Notes under the pieces: generated by a model
What the model saw: only the letters and a program-made list of their open reading frames with translations
Database searches by the model: none
Told to the model about the DNA's origin: nothing
Position numbers and translations under genes: made by a program
Assembly: GCA_013176395.1 (NCBI GenBank)
Contig: JABMLP010000002.1
Location: 434,001 to 498,000, forward strand
Direction: 5' to 3'
Origin: Venturia oleaginea
Taxonomy: Eukaryota > Ascomycota > Dothideomycetes > Venturiales > Venturiaceae
Length of the DNA: 64,000 nucleotides
In this document: positions 9,407-20,476 of the stretch, in pieces
How positions within the stretch are numbered: the first letter of the stretch is position 1
How the letters are laid out: each line of letters opens with the position of its first letter

Positions 9407-11515
9407 TACTATACCCGGAACATTTCCATTGTCGATTTTGACGTGGTATACTATTATTTGAAATGAATCTCTATCCACCGAGCAGGGAATGAGAATCTTG
9501 GATTGAAAGCAGCATTATGCCACACAATGAACAGAGACGCATCGGCCTTAGTTCCATGCAAGTACTAGCTTGGGTTTTTCAAAGAATTATCGAAAGCATG
9601 GACGGCTTCCTGCATTTTAGGAGAGTTCGATTGCAAGGAGTACGCGGAGCGGTCAGGTCAGGAATCTTCTTACAACAACCAGTCTAGACAGTGAACATCT
9701 CGTTGCCCGTTCCCGTTTCTAAAAAGCTCAATGTCGTCATCGACAAATTCTAGCATACTTACGGAGTCCTCCTAATTTCCCAAATTTTATACAGACTCCT
9801 GTCGTCATCGATACACCACCGAGAATCTCAAATTCGGTATCCAGGTATTACCCAGGAAATTTGAATTAGTAGCCTAATATTGGATAATGAATCAACAGCC
9901 TCGCCGTACAATCGCGTTCTCGGTCCTTTTTCTGCTTCCTATCTTGTTGTCAGGAGCGCGGCAGCTGATACGAGCTAAATGACAGAAGACACTGTTCTCG
10001 AGAGAGCAGGTTACCTCTGAGTTTCTCTGCAAACGCCGTAAGAGTAGAGCCGTGAACATACTGATCGTTGACCGGCGTAGTAATTAAACCAGTAGACATA
10101 GGCGCACACCTATTCGGCTGACAGACCAGTGTTGCCATACATATCATCCCCAATGCTGCATTGTATGGCGCTCAATCAGTCACTGCAGATGTCAGATATC
10201 GCCTTAGCCACAGACGAACGGACGGACGAGGCAGAAGATATGTCGCATCAAGTGCGAGGCTAGAAAAAAACGCTCAAATCGCGACAACAAAAGCAAGTCG
10301 ATATTAGCCGAATTGCCGATGCTGATGAAATTCAGTGACCTGAAAGTCGGTGAATCCAAAGCGAACATCTGGTCAAATACGCCATGCGTACGCCCTGCTG
10401 TCGATGTATTGCAGTCCCACTTGTGGTTGACACACGCATAGTGGATGCTGATGGACCTACGGGGGATTCTCCGCGCGATTCCTGATTGTCATACGTGAAA
10501 CGAGCTCGTGTTGACAACGAGCAAGACAGCTGTAGGCAACCAGACGTTCTGTATTCGTCAGGGCACAGCACATCAGGATCGCATACCTAGCGTAAGGATG
10601 ATCTATCTGTTCGTGCGAAGACTCGATCTCGGACTAGAGAAGTGATGGAGATTCAAGACCCAGAACATGGATGCCAGAATGGCGGATTATTGAAATCGTT
10701 GATGTGCTTCGAGATCCTTCTTGTGGTCCCTGTGCCGCGCGCTGCAAGGCGTTGCGATGTTCGGAAAATTGGGCGCGTATGTATGGAATGTGGGGAACCA
10801 TGTTTGAACGCGGGGTTTGGAGTCAGTAGATGCATGAGAGGCGAAGGTGAGACTCGCCACATGACCTAAATCACGTTGCGTGGCGTTGTGCAATTCGAGT
10901 CCGTCAACATCTCAGCCTGATAATTCTGGAGTCATTAGGTCACAAGCGATTGCGCGTGCGTTCTGCAAGGCAGCACAATCCGTCATCTGATGCGTTGCAG
11001 AGCGCATTCGTCAAGTCGGGATTGCTTCTGTAAAGGATCTACGAGTTTCGCTGTACTTCGACCTGACTGCCAATCGGAAAATGTCCGTTAAAATTGAAAT
11101 CTTGTGTCACATCGGAGGTTCGCAAATTCAGCCTGCAGGGAAAGATTTTTTCCACAGGCGGTGTGCCGCTTCAATACATCTTGCGCTCCATGACCAATAA
11201 TGGCACCTCTTCCGACATTTCATTCTCACCACTGCAATATAGTGTGGGGGAAAGAGCACCTAGTTCGAGGTTCTCAAAGAAGTCGATAGGGTCTACATCC
11301 AAATTACGATTAGAGATCATCGTTTTCTTCGCCCCTGGTTGCCATTGGTCCAATTGAGTTTGCTCGATTCGGGTGCACCACCCTGGTCGAGCGTGGGATT
11401 TTATACATTTACTAGTCGTACTACTCACGCGTACTTCAGCGCATGAACTAGCTGGCGACAATGGGGCGACAATGGGGCAAATCAAGTTTTGGTGGTGCCC
11501 TTCGTGGAAACGGAA
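9407..11515. other. 2.1-kb region without supported genes
   Basis: Only short scattered frames occur, without recognisable domains or consistent splice signals. No clear repeat or transposon end was seen. The part near 11171-11485 is probably the 3' flank of VPS26. Confidence 0.5.
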
Positions 11516-12697
11516 TTATGCAGGAGTGAGTTCCGATTGTTGCGGCGGTGGTGGTGCAAGACCTTCTGGAGCTTGACGAAATAGAACGATTTCCGACTGT
11601 TTGAAGTATCTTCGGGCGTCTTTCCGCGCGTGGGATGTTAGCATGTCCACAGTTTCGATAAGGCAGGGAAAGGAGCCGACGATTCGCCGAGGTTCCATGC
11701 TGGGAGACGCACCTTCATCTATCAAGACTAAACTCAGATAATATCGTGTGGAGAAGCGTTTGTTGACTTCGCGGAATGTGGGAGTAAGATCGAAGCCTCC
11801 AAGGAACAACCTGATCGGGATAGTCTCGCCTAAAACGTCTGTTAACATCGGGATGTCTTCATAGCGAAGCGCAACATACCTCTCGAAGGCGAACCATCCA
11901 TAATCTGCGGCATCCGTTAGTGAGATCCAAGCAAGGAACTAGACGAACTCACCTCAAATCGAACCAACGTCTCGCTTTCGTTGTACTGGTTTGGCGGCGC
12001 CCCAGTTGTCTCCCGTCGAATTATGGACAGCTCCATGTGCTTGATTTTCAGCCGGACCAGTAGGAAATATATCCGGCCCACGATTACATCCTTGAGGTGG
12101 TATTTCGATTTGGAGTATTCAAACTCAATGTGCAGGCAGTCCTCGATTCCAACATCCATCTTGATTGACGCATTTGTCTCTGGAGGTATCCGATAGCTGT
12201 ACACCCAGATGTCCTTCTCCCTGACTACGTCTGCCATCCTACGCGAAACCGTGACGCGTATGAAGTAACGTAATCGGACGTTGATTCCATTGTATGCTTC
12301 GTATTGCTTCTCAACGTTCTTGAAGTTGAATTCGAAGGTCTGGGGATGTTGGAGTTCCCCGGGCGCGGCAAGTTCCTGGCCTAGGGAGAGAAATTCGTAG
12401 TGGTTGCCTCGATCGAAGAACATCTCTTCGAGATATGAGGTCAGTATTTCACTGTCTGGACTTGTTGCCTATTGACGCACCAATTGTTCCAATGAACTGG
12501 ACCTTGATGCCCGTGTGCTCCAATCTCTTGCCATCCTTGGGTCGCACTGTGACTGCGCCTTTGACAGACTCGCCATCCATGTACAATGGCACTTTCTCCC
12601 TGCGATTCTTGTCCTGTTTGACGTCCACCATGGCGCGTTCGTCGCCATCGTCGAGCACGATATCGATATCTACGGGGGTGGAAAAGAAGTACGACAT
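11516..12697 (-). CDS. VPS26: vacuolar protein sorting-associated protein 26 (retromer subunit)
   Basis: An arrestin-fold core subunit of retromer, which recycles cargo from endosomes to the Golgi. The protein has 311 residues. It begins MSYFFSTPVDIDIVLDDG and carries the family segments VPLYMDGESVKGAVTVRP, GTIEMFFDRGNHYEFLSL, YFIRVTVSRRMADVV, IEDCLHIEFEYSKSKYHL and ARRYFKQSEIVL. Exons on the minus strand are 12697-12481, 12425-11953, 11904-11880, 11829-11713 and 11619-11516, so there are four introns and one 25-nt exon (IMDGSPSR). The last intron (11620-11712) is 93 nt, a multiple of three, and has no stop. It must be removed to give the conserved VLIDEDARRYFKQ. It has a GCTAAC branch site. 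The start agrees with known family N-termini. Confidence 0.95.
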
Positions 12698-14096
12698 GCC
12701 GGGTATGGTCTTCGTCAGCTTCGGATGGTGGTTGGAGATGCTAATGGAACTTTACGGCGTTGTCGTTGTGTATACTCCAAAGCCAAGGACATCATCACAT
12801 CGAAGCTTCCGACTCTGTCCCTCGGAGCTCGAGCCAATGTCACATGACCCCTGTGTAACTTACTGCTACACTCAATTGAACGACACAGAAAGGTCGGGAC
12901 TATTCTCATGAGCCACGATTCGCACCTTGCTCGCCCAGTGCTCGTATGTCTTTCTTTTCATGAGCCCAATATGGCGGAATTCCGAGACATCAACTCGAGC
13001 GAGGCGGTGGATAAAGATTCAAGCCGCAATCGAAGTCCTGGAAGCAGCCTAGAATTGACATGCATCGGCAGTGTGGGATATCGATCTAACGAGCCTTGTG
13101 CTGCGGTTTATCTTGCAGCAGCAGCTTGTACATGACCAGGAGCTGTGATATCGGTACAGTCTATTTACGTTCAAGGAAGATCGTTACGCCTTACCTTCTT
13201 GGTCACTCAATGCCATGGCTCTGGAGGGTGCATGCCCCACGATGCTTATGCCGTCTCTTCGAGGTCAGCTGCGCCGAAGATTCAACCCATCTTCCAACAG
13301 CACAACGAGCCGACCCACCTGATGCTGCCGTCTGGCATTGCATTGCGTTGCTTGCCAAAGCCAGAGTGGCAGAAAAGGATTGCGGGGAAGGCGGCCATGT
13401 CCAGGCGAAAGGAAGCCCACACTATAACTACTGATCATCAACGTTGCAGGCCTGCAGCGTTCGCAGCGAGCGGATGCATCCTTCCAAGGAGGCATGGACC
13501 CAGACCGCCCCCACGCTGGCCCCCTCCGGCACAAATGATCTCCAGTGCCCCCATGCGAATTTTCGATGCATACCCCGGTAACTAGACACCTCTTAACAAC
13601 ATAGACTTGGTTTGGACGCCCCCGATTGCTGGAGCTCCCCTGCTGTGACATCAGTGGTGCCTGGATGTACGATTTGGTATGCTACCTGTTGCATTTCCGC
13701 CTTCCGCCGTGGCACTGTCACACAGCTCGCGTGGGCTGTACAGTAGTCGTAGGGCAAAGTATGGTCCTTCGGCTACAATGCCCCTTCCTCGAGGATGCTT
13801 AAGAATGGCTGTGGTCCCTACTTACGTTTGTCTTTGTCGTGGATATCGTTTGATGTGAAAATTAGCTCCCCTATTATTTCCAAGATTACTATACTAAAGA
13901 ACCTTCTTTCCATCTGTCTCACATCCCTATCCCTCTCGTAGTCGACCTCTCCGTCTGCTGCTCTGTCCTAAAACGGCTTGTTGAGCAATTATAGCGTGGA
14001 CAGCGGCCGACAAAAGATTACAACGCAGCTTCGAGCCACGTCCTTCGCTACTACCCGCATTGCCACTACCCGTCTGTCATTCAACGACTATCCACC
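12698..14096. other. 1.4-kb divergent intergenic region, VPS26 / gluconokinase
   Basis: Two upstream regions lie back to back. Frames present here have no recognisable domain. A pyrimidine-rich stretch near 13900-13975 is probably leader or promoter of the gluconokinase gene. Confidence 0.5.
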
Positions 14097-14829
14097 ATGT
14101 TAAGCTACGACAACACATCTGCTTCAGCCTATGCCCCTGTCCGATCAGCTCCTACATCCCTATCATCTCCAACCCTACCACTAGCAGCAATGGGAAAAGC
14201 TATTTCTCGGCCTGTACAACCTGTACATAGACATCTCTTCATTGTTACTGGACCTGCAGGATGTGGCAAGAGTTCTGTAGCACAATACCTGGCTAAAACA
14301 CAAGGCTTTCCATATATTGAAGGTGACGAGGTGAGGCTAACCCTTATGAGATCCTTTTTCCCACACACTGATTGGCATCTAGTTTCATCCTGCGTCCAAT
14401 GTCGAGAAGATGGCGGCGGGAATTCCTTTGAACGACGGCGATCGCTGGGATTGGCTCATCGTCTTGCGTGAAGAAGCAGTCAAACATCTCGAATCTGGTG
14501 CCCCGGGAGTTGTCGTCACCTGCAGCGCCCTCAAGAAAAAGTACCGCGACGTGATTCGTCTCGCCAGTCTCAACGACCACGATGTCATCGTCCATTTCAT
14601 CTACCTTCGCGCCAGCGAGGAACTGCTCATAGCCCGCGTCAGAGCCCGTCAAAATCATTACATGAAAGACACTATGGTGCGAAGCCAATTCGAAGCTCTG
14701 GAAGAACCTACGGAGAAGGAACAAGACGTTCTTACTGTCGACGTAGCCGGAACTTTGGCTGATGTTGAGAAACTTGCGCTCGAAGCGGTTTCGCAAGTCA
14801 TGAAAAACGATTCCGCACCGTCTTGGTAA
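14097..14829 (+). CDS. gluconokinase
   Basis: This is an ATP-dependent kinase of 226 residues. It converts D-gluconate to 6-phosphogluconate and so feeds the pentose phosphate pathway. Exons are 14097-14330 and 14383-14829. The P-loop is GPAGCGKSS (residues about 53-61). It is followed by FPYIEGDE, spliced to FHPASNVEKMAAGIPLNDGDRW, the conserved gluconate kinase signature. CSALKKKYRDVIR and YLRASEEL are also family marks. The N-terminal 45 residues or so, before the P-loop, are Ser/Pro/Ala-rich and longer than in bacterial gluconokinase; translation may instead begin at a later Met (MGKAISRP). No targeting signal is clear, so it is probably cytosolic. Confidence 0.93.
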
Positions 14830-15529
14830 CATCTCGTCAGATCCACACTTTGGATGTTTCAAATTCGTTTTTGAGGTCGCGTGCCCATGGTTCACAGCTC
14901 ATAGAAATATCGCAGACTCGCACTGGCCACCCAACGCTTTTCTTTTACTCACGGAGGCACTTTTGGTTAATTGGTTCAAGCATATTAGCGGGACGGGCAC
15001 ACTGGTGGCGTCTGGTGGGAAGATTTCGGCATTTTGAGCGTGCGTAATATTTTGCATCGATATCCCGAGTCCCCTTAGTGGAGAAGACTCTTCAAAATTC
15101 ATCGCTTGGCTTAGGCATGAACATGGGGAAATAAAGTTTTTAGCGTTTGGGGCTCAAGTTTTGATCTTTTCTTCTCAGGTGTCTTGGGTTCAAAAAGCGG
15201 TCGCCTGCTCGTTTCTAGTTGCACACCATTAGCAAATATCCAGCCTCCAAACCTGTGCTCAAAGTGGAAAAGGTGAATTGGAAAGTTCTCATGCAAGGAA
15301 CATATTTATTCCTTGAAATGCCGAGAGGGGACATGGTCTCTGACGCACGAAAGAGGCTCTACGGAACATGGAACCCAGCAGTCCGGCTCACCACTGAAAA
15401 TCTGGGGTATTAGGTAGGCTCGGTTATAAACGGCTTAGCTGGACCGGCTCAGATGCAGACGGTACATAAGAGTTTGTCACCACCAATGCTGCCAATTGAC
15501 ATTAAATATTATAAAGATCATACAGAAAC
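14830..15529. other. intergenic region upstream of BCKDH E2
   Basis: No gene is supported in these 700 bp. An AT-rich segment (attaaatattataaag) at about 15501-15516, just upstream of the next ATG, could be a core promoter. Confidence 0.5.
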
Positions 15530-16990
15530 ATGGCACGAAAACCGATATACACTGCTCTGGGATCGCTTTTGCAAGAATCAACGCGCCAAACCCTGCCCCT
15601 CCGTCGTTTCAAGACCCCTTGCAACCCACGTCAACACATTCCACGGCCATTCCACTCTTCGGCACGTCTCGCGGTAGTGAAGCCCTATCTTCTGGCGGAC
15701 ATTGGAGAGGGGATCACGGAATGCCAGATCATACAGTGGTTCGTCCAGCCTGGCGCGAGAGTCGCGCAGTTTGACAAAATATGTGAAGTGCAATCCGACA
15801 AAGCGGCAGTAGAGATCACGTCTCGGTTCGATGGAGTCATCAAGAAGCTCTATCATGAGACGGATGATATGGCTAAGGTTGGGAAACCATTGGTAGATAT
15901 TGATATACAGAGCGATATTTCTCCAGAGGATGAAGCGTTGCTGAGAACACAGGAGGAGCAGCCGAAAGAGAAGAAGAAAGAGTGGAAAGAGGAGGATGTA
16001 AAAGCACAGGGTTTGAAGAGCACAGTTAAAAAGTCGGAGTCCAGTGATGGTCAGCAAACATCGGAACCACAGACGCGATCATCTGGGAAGCATGCTACTC
16101 TTGCTACACCGGCGGTACGGCATCTCACAAAAGAGCTAGATGTGGATATCGCAGACATAGCTGGCAGCGGAAGGGATGGCAGGGTGCTCAAAGAGGACGT
16201 ACAGAAATATGCGACCTCGAGAGATACACCACCTGCGCCAATTGCACAAAAGGCAGAGCCACTAGGAGAAGACAAGACGGCCACATTCACGCCCATACAA
16301 CGAAAGATGTACGAGACAATGACCAGGTCACTCAGCATCCCACACTTTCTCTACTCAGACACCGTCGATTTCACATCCCTCAGCAAACTACGACGAGCTA
16401 TAAACACACACGCTGCGACCTCTCCCGAACAGCAAATCAAACTCTCAGCCCTACCATTCATCATCAAAGCCGTGTCAATCTCCATGACGGCTTTCCCGTC
16501 GATAAACGCACACCTCGATATTTCATCCAACCCTTCAAAACCAACATTTATACACAAGGCCTCGCATAATATCGGCTTCGCGGTCGATACATTCCAGGGC
16601 CTCGTCGTACCTATCATCCACAACGTCCAATCCCACACCATCTCATCGCTAGCAACTGAGATCACGCGTCTCAGCACCGCCGCTCGAAACAGTAAACTCA
16701 CCATGGCGGATCTGTCGGGCGCAACCTTCTCAATTAGTAATATCGGGAATATTGGTGGTACGACTGTAGCGCCAGTCATTGTGAGTCCACAGGTTGCTAT
16801 CCTTGGTGTTGGCAAGGCAAGGGCTGTCCCTGCTTTTGCGGAAGATGGCAGTATTGTGCGAAAGGAGGAATGTGTGTTTAGTTGGAGTGCTGATCATAGG
16901 GTTGTGGATGGTGCTACTTTGGCTAGGTGTGCGGAGAGTGTTAGGGGGTATCTTGAGGGGACGGAGAAGATGTTGGTTACGCTTAGGTGA
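15530..16990 (+). CDS. branched-chain alpha-keto acid dehydrogenase E2 (dihydrolipoyl transacylase)
   Basis: This is the core of the mitochondrial complex that degrades Val, Leu and Ile keto acids. It is an uninterrupted frame of 486 residues. The first 45-50 residues are rich in Arg and Thr and end in FHSSARLAV, a typical mitochondrial presequence. The lipoyl domain is at about 50-125, with the modified lysine in EVQSDKAAVEITS. The peripheral subunit-binding domain is at about 180-220 (TPAVRHLTKELDVDIADIAGSGRDGRV). The catalytic acyltransferase domain spans about 250-486 and ends with the active-site motif SADHRVVDGATLARC. ADIGEGITECQI identifies the branched-chain rather than the pyruvate or oxoglutarate E2. 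The linker contains a Lys/Glu-rich stretch. Confidence 0.95.
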   Translation: MARKPIYTALGSLLQESTRQTLPLRRFKTPCNPRQHIPRPFHSSARLAVVKPYLLADIGEGITECQIIQWFVQPGARVAQFDKICEVQSDKAAVEITSRFDGVIKKLYHETDDMAKVGKPLVDIDIQSDISPEDEALLRTQEEQPKEKKKEWKEEDVKAQGLKSTVKKSESSDGQQTSEPQTRSSGKHATLATPAVRHLTKELDVDIADIAGSGRDGRVLKEDVQKYATSRDTPPAPIAQKAEPLGEDKTATFTPIQRKMYETMTRSLSIPHFLYSDTVDFTSLSKLRRAINTHAATSPEQQIKLSALPFIIKAVSISMTAFPSINAHLDISSNPSKPTFIHKASHNIGFAVDTFQGLVVPIIHNVQSHTISSLATEITRLSTAARNSKLTMADLSGATFSISNIGNIGGTTVAPVIVSPQVAILGVGKARAVPAFAEDGSIVRKEECVFSWSADHRVVDGATLARCAESVRGYLEGTEKMLVTLR

Positions 16991-19209
16991 ATTTGTTGTT
17001 GAATATTTATGAAATGATACCCGGTTTTTTGGAGGGAAGTGTTGTTTACTTGTGAAACCAGGCAAGAAGGCACTTGGATAAGGCTGAGGCTAGCCATGAT
17101 TTCGTCGCTCGAACAGATTCTCCTCATGCCTAGGAAAACAAAAGCACGTACATGCTACGTTTGGGGTCAAGTAAACTACGACTGCTAGCTACTTCGCGGG
17201 ACAATCACCCTCAGATTCATGAGTTCCCGGCTCGGAGCCAAATTAACGTGTTAATGATGGGCTAAGAGAAGATATCCAGCTCAAATAGCAGGCTCAAAAC
17301 AGAATCTCGATCGGAGCCTCGCTCAAAAACGAGCCCCGATCCATGCTTCCGCCACAAACCTTTGCATCAAGCTTTACTGCTTTCCAACCACATTATTCGT
17401 CTTCTATCCACCCATCAATCTGTTCTCAGGCGCAGTATCGACGCCCGACCCTCCATCTGCCATCACGACAAGAACGGGCAAATCAGATCCGATATCATAA
17501 TCACGAGATGGGAACATACGCATCCATTCATTCCTGATTAAGACTTATCAACTCCACACATTCTCAAATAGGGCAGGTTGAAGCGAGTGGAGTTGCTAAC
17601 GCATTCCCATTAAACCCCCCCAATTTCAACGCCGTTTTCCGTGTAGCGGCCGTCCGAGATTCTCCTGTTTTGAGAGATTTCGGGCGTGGCATTCGCTGTT
17701 TCCTGGTTCTACGTCGAGCCAGATACGGTGGGTTTGGATAGCATTGGTCTTGGCATGGCGAGGAGTTTTGCCTTAGGCCTAGACGCTTAAAGATTCGGCG
17801 TGGTCTTGTGTTCCTGTGCCTGTTGGCTTGGTTGTTATAGTACATCGAGAAAGGATGATATTGACTGTGGTTGGACTGGATTGTGGTTCGTATGTCATTG
17901 ATTCAGATCGTACTGACATGGAATTATGTACGCATCGATTTCATCTCGTGCTTTGGAACCTGCGTTCTTTTCTACATGATAGCTCTTTAGGAAGTTCTGG
18001 TCGATGTCACCACCCTTTATTTCCACAAGACTGGAAGTAAGCCCTGAAGCTGACTTTTCTGTAGATTGCAGTTGTAATCGTGACACGTAATCATATTTCG
18101 CCTGGTCGTATCGAGATATATTTTTATCTCAGCGCATGGTAACTGATACGAGGTTTGACTGTTCAAGGATTTGGTAGCACATCTGGTCCAATCCGGTGTC
18201 GCGCATGTCGTGACCGTGTGACAATACCTCCTGACCATCGTTTCGAGTCTTCATCTGGAGTTGTGCAAATACCTAGAATTGTCAGCCTTGATAGCTTGTG
18301 CTCAGTATTCAATATGTCAACAGAACGAAAACAACAGCAAGTGCAGGGAGTGCTCACTCATCGATGATCGGGTGATAATCCCAAGTTTGAATTGCAAATA
18401 TATTGCAAATACGAAATACTAAAGCTAATCATGTGTAACGAGTGATAGAGCAAGGCAGCGTTTTCGGTAATTACTTCATATCGAACCAAAGGCCATATGA
18501 CACTCAACTGCTAGCCATTCTAGCGAAAGACATCTGGATACATATGGCTAGTCTTTTTCGTTTTTCTGGGTGAATATGACGACCTCCTGCGCCGAATAAT
18601 CGAGATAAATTGACCTGAATATGAAATGACAGATTTCCTAGTAGAATATCGATATCAGCATCGGATTTTTTCCCCCTCATGACTTGCATTGCAGCCCCCA
18701 ATTTTCGATGGATGATGCTCTTCCTTACTCTACAAATGATCAAGTACGAGCGAAGAGCGTCCCTTCGTTCGAGGCAAACCTTGCTGATCGAATATTCTTT
18801 AGAGGATATGGTACAATGACATGAGGAGAGAGCAGAGGATGAAGAAGATATTAGGAAGAATAGAGTGAATATAAAGGAAGAGGATGGAGGACGTGTATAC
18901 TATCAAGCACGTCGAAGCAGAAATTGAAGAAGACGAGGTGAAGACATCCGAGAAAGTTGCTTTGGAGGATCCTACTCGTGCTAGTCACGTTTTCATCCAG
19001 CCATGACTCGGTCTTTTCGAGCTCACCTCTTTTTTTCTCGCGTAAGCCAACAAACAACCTCTTCTACATCTACAATGTTCCACTGTAGAGTGGTGACTTG
19101 TAAGTAACCCTCCCTCCCTTCTCTACTTCCCATATGATGAACAACAAAAGAGTTCTGCAATTCCAACGGTTCTTCTGCACTTGTTGCGGCGAAGCCGAAT
19201 GGCGACTTC
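16991..19209. other. 2.2-kb region without supported genes
   Basis: Only short frames occur. A plus-strand stretch around 17578-17740 (AFPLNPPNFNAVFRV and on) looks mildly protein-like but has no start, stop or domain that I can support. Confidence 0.45.
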
Positions 19210-20476
19210 TTAATTACACTTGATCTGATATACAACCATCACATTACTTGCTACTGGACGACCTCTGTGTTCTTCGCTAATAATGACCGTCATAGATATC
19301 CTCAACCTGCCTGTTCGCGTTCCTACCCTTCCAACAGCTTCTAAGGTGGCTGGCGTAAATTTACTGAGGATATCATCGATCTCTCTGAATTCGGCATCAG
19401 TCAGCGTGACGTCCATTGAGTTCTCCTCCACCCTCGCTGCTGCCGAAGAACCTGGAATAGGAATAATCAAAGGGAGGCCGTCTTTGCCGCTGTGTGCTCG
19501 CACCCATGCAATAGCAACCTGGCCAGGCTTTGCACCCTCCTTGGCAGCCACCTTCTCGATTTCCTTCATCAACTTGATGTTATCGTAGAACGCTTATCCC
19601 TGGAAGCGCGGCATATTCTTTCGTGGATCATCCTCCTCCAGATCTTCTGGTTTCTTGATGTCTCCGGTCTGATCAAGTAAGCTTACAGCTATGTGGACGT
19701 AGAATGATCATCACTCACCAGAAACCCTTTCCCCATGGGCGAATATGCGGCGATGGGGATATTCAGCTCAGAGCAGGCTTTAGCAACGCCATTTAGGAGA
19801 ATGTCAGTCGACCAGAGCGAGAATTCGACCTCCACCGTGGAGATTTTTGCAACCTTGGCGGCTTTTCGAATTGTTTGCTCCCCCACCTCAGATAAAGATA
19901 TGCCGCCCAGCTTGCCAGTCTGAACATAGCTGTTGATGGCCGCGATTGTCGTCTCAATAGGCGTGTTGTAATCTACTCGAGCACATTAAAACAAGTCCAG
20001 GAACTTCTTCCCATCCAGAACTCGTAGGCACTCGTCAATGCTCCATTGAACGTTGGCTTCACTGCCATCCGGTACAAGCTGTCCTGGTTTCAGGCCGCCC
20101 TTAAATGGATAGGACCACTTTCTCAGCGTCGTCGGGATATTTCGTGAAGTACTCGTTCAAAAGATGTAATGAGTTCCGTTCTGGCGTGCCGTAAAGCTCG
20201 CCACCGTTCCAAAAATTGGCACCGTACTTCAACGAAGCTCGCATCGCGTCCAATGACTGCTCACTTGACGGCGGTTTGGTTCGCCATGTAAGACCTGCCA
20301 TGCATTAGCTTGGTACTTGTCTACTATGCGCGGAATCACCCACCCATCAAGCCATAGCCGATGGGACCAATTGATTTGTTGACAAGCTTCACGCCGCCTG
20401 TTGCATGGCCAACGGTAGTAGGCTCCAAGCTCGAATGTCCGACTTTGTCCTTGATCTTGTTGACTAGGTTTGACAT
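19210..20476 (-). pseudogene. aldo/keto reductase pseudogene (pyridoxal reductase-like)
   Basis: Reading from the ATG at 20476 (MSNLVNKIKDKVGHS), the sequence is a recognisable NADP-dependent aldo/keto reductase: IGPIGYGLMGLTWR, GANFWNGGELYGTPERN, then ISLSEVGEQTIRKA, VEFSLWS, AAYSPMGKGFL, GQVAIAWVRA and IPIPGSS. Introns are supported at 20295-20343 and about 19670-19718. Three lesions break it: an extra A/T pair at 20101-20104 that shifts the frame after EKVVLSI; an in-frame TAA at 19986-19988 where relatives have Glu (DLF-E-CARVD); and another TAA at 19594-19596 after MPRFQG, also at an expected Glu. The catalytic Tyr region (GELYG) remains. None of the stops fits a simple C-to-T RIP change on the coding strand. 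A functional product is unlikely. Confidence 0.85.

Noticed and set aside
11171..11485. 104-residue minus-strand frame downstream of VPS26
   Set aside because: No domain, amino acid composition looks random, and it lies in the 3' flank.
17343..17845. Frames suggesting a small gene in the empty 17-19 kb region
   Set aside because: A weakly protein-like segment but no consistent start, splice sites or domain.
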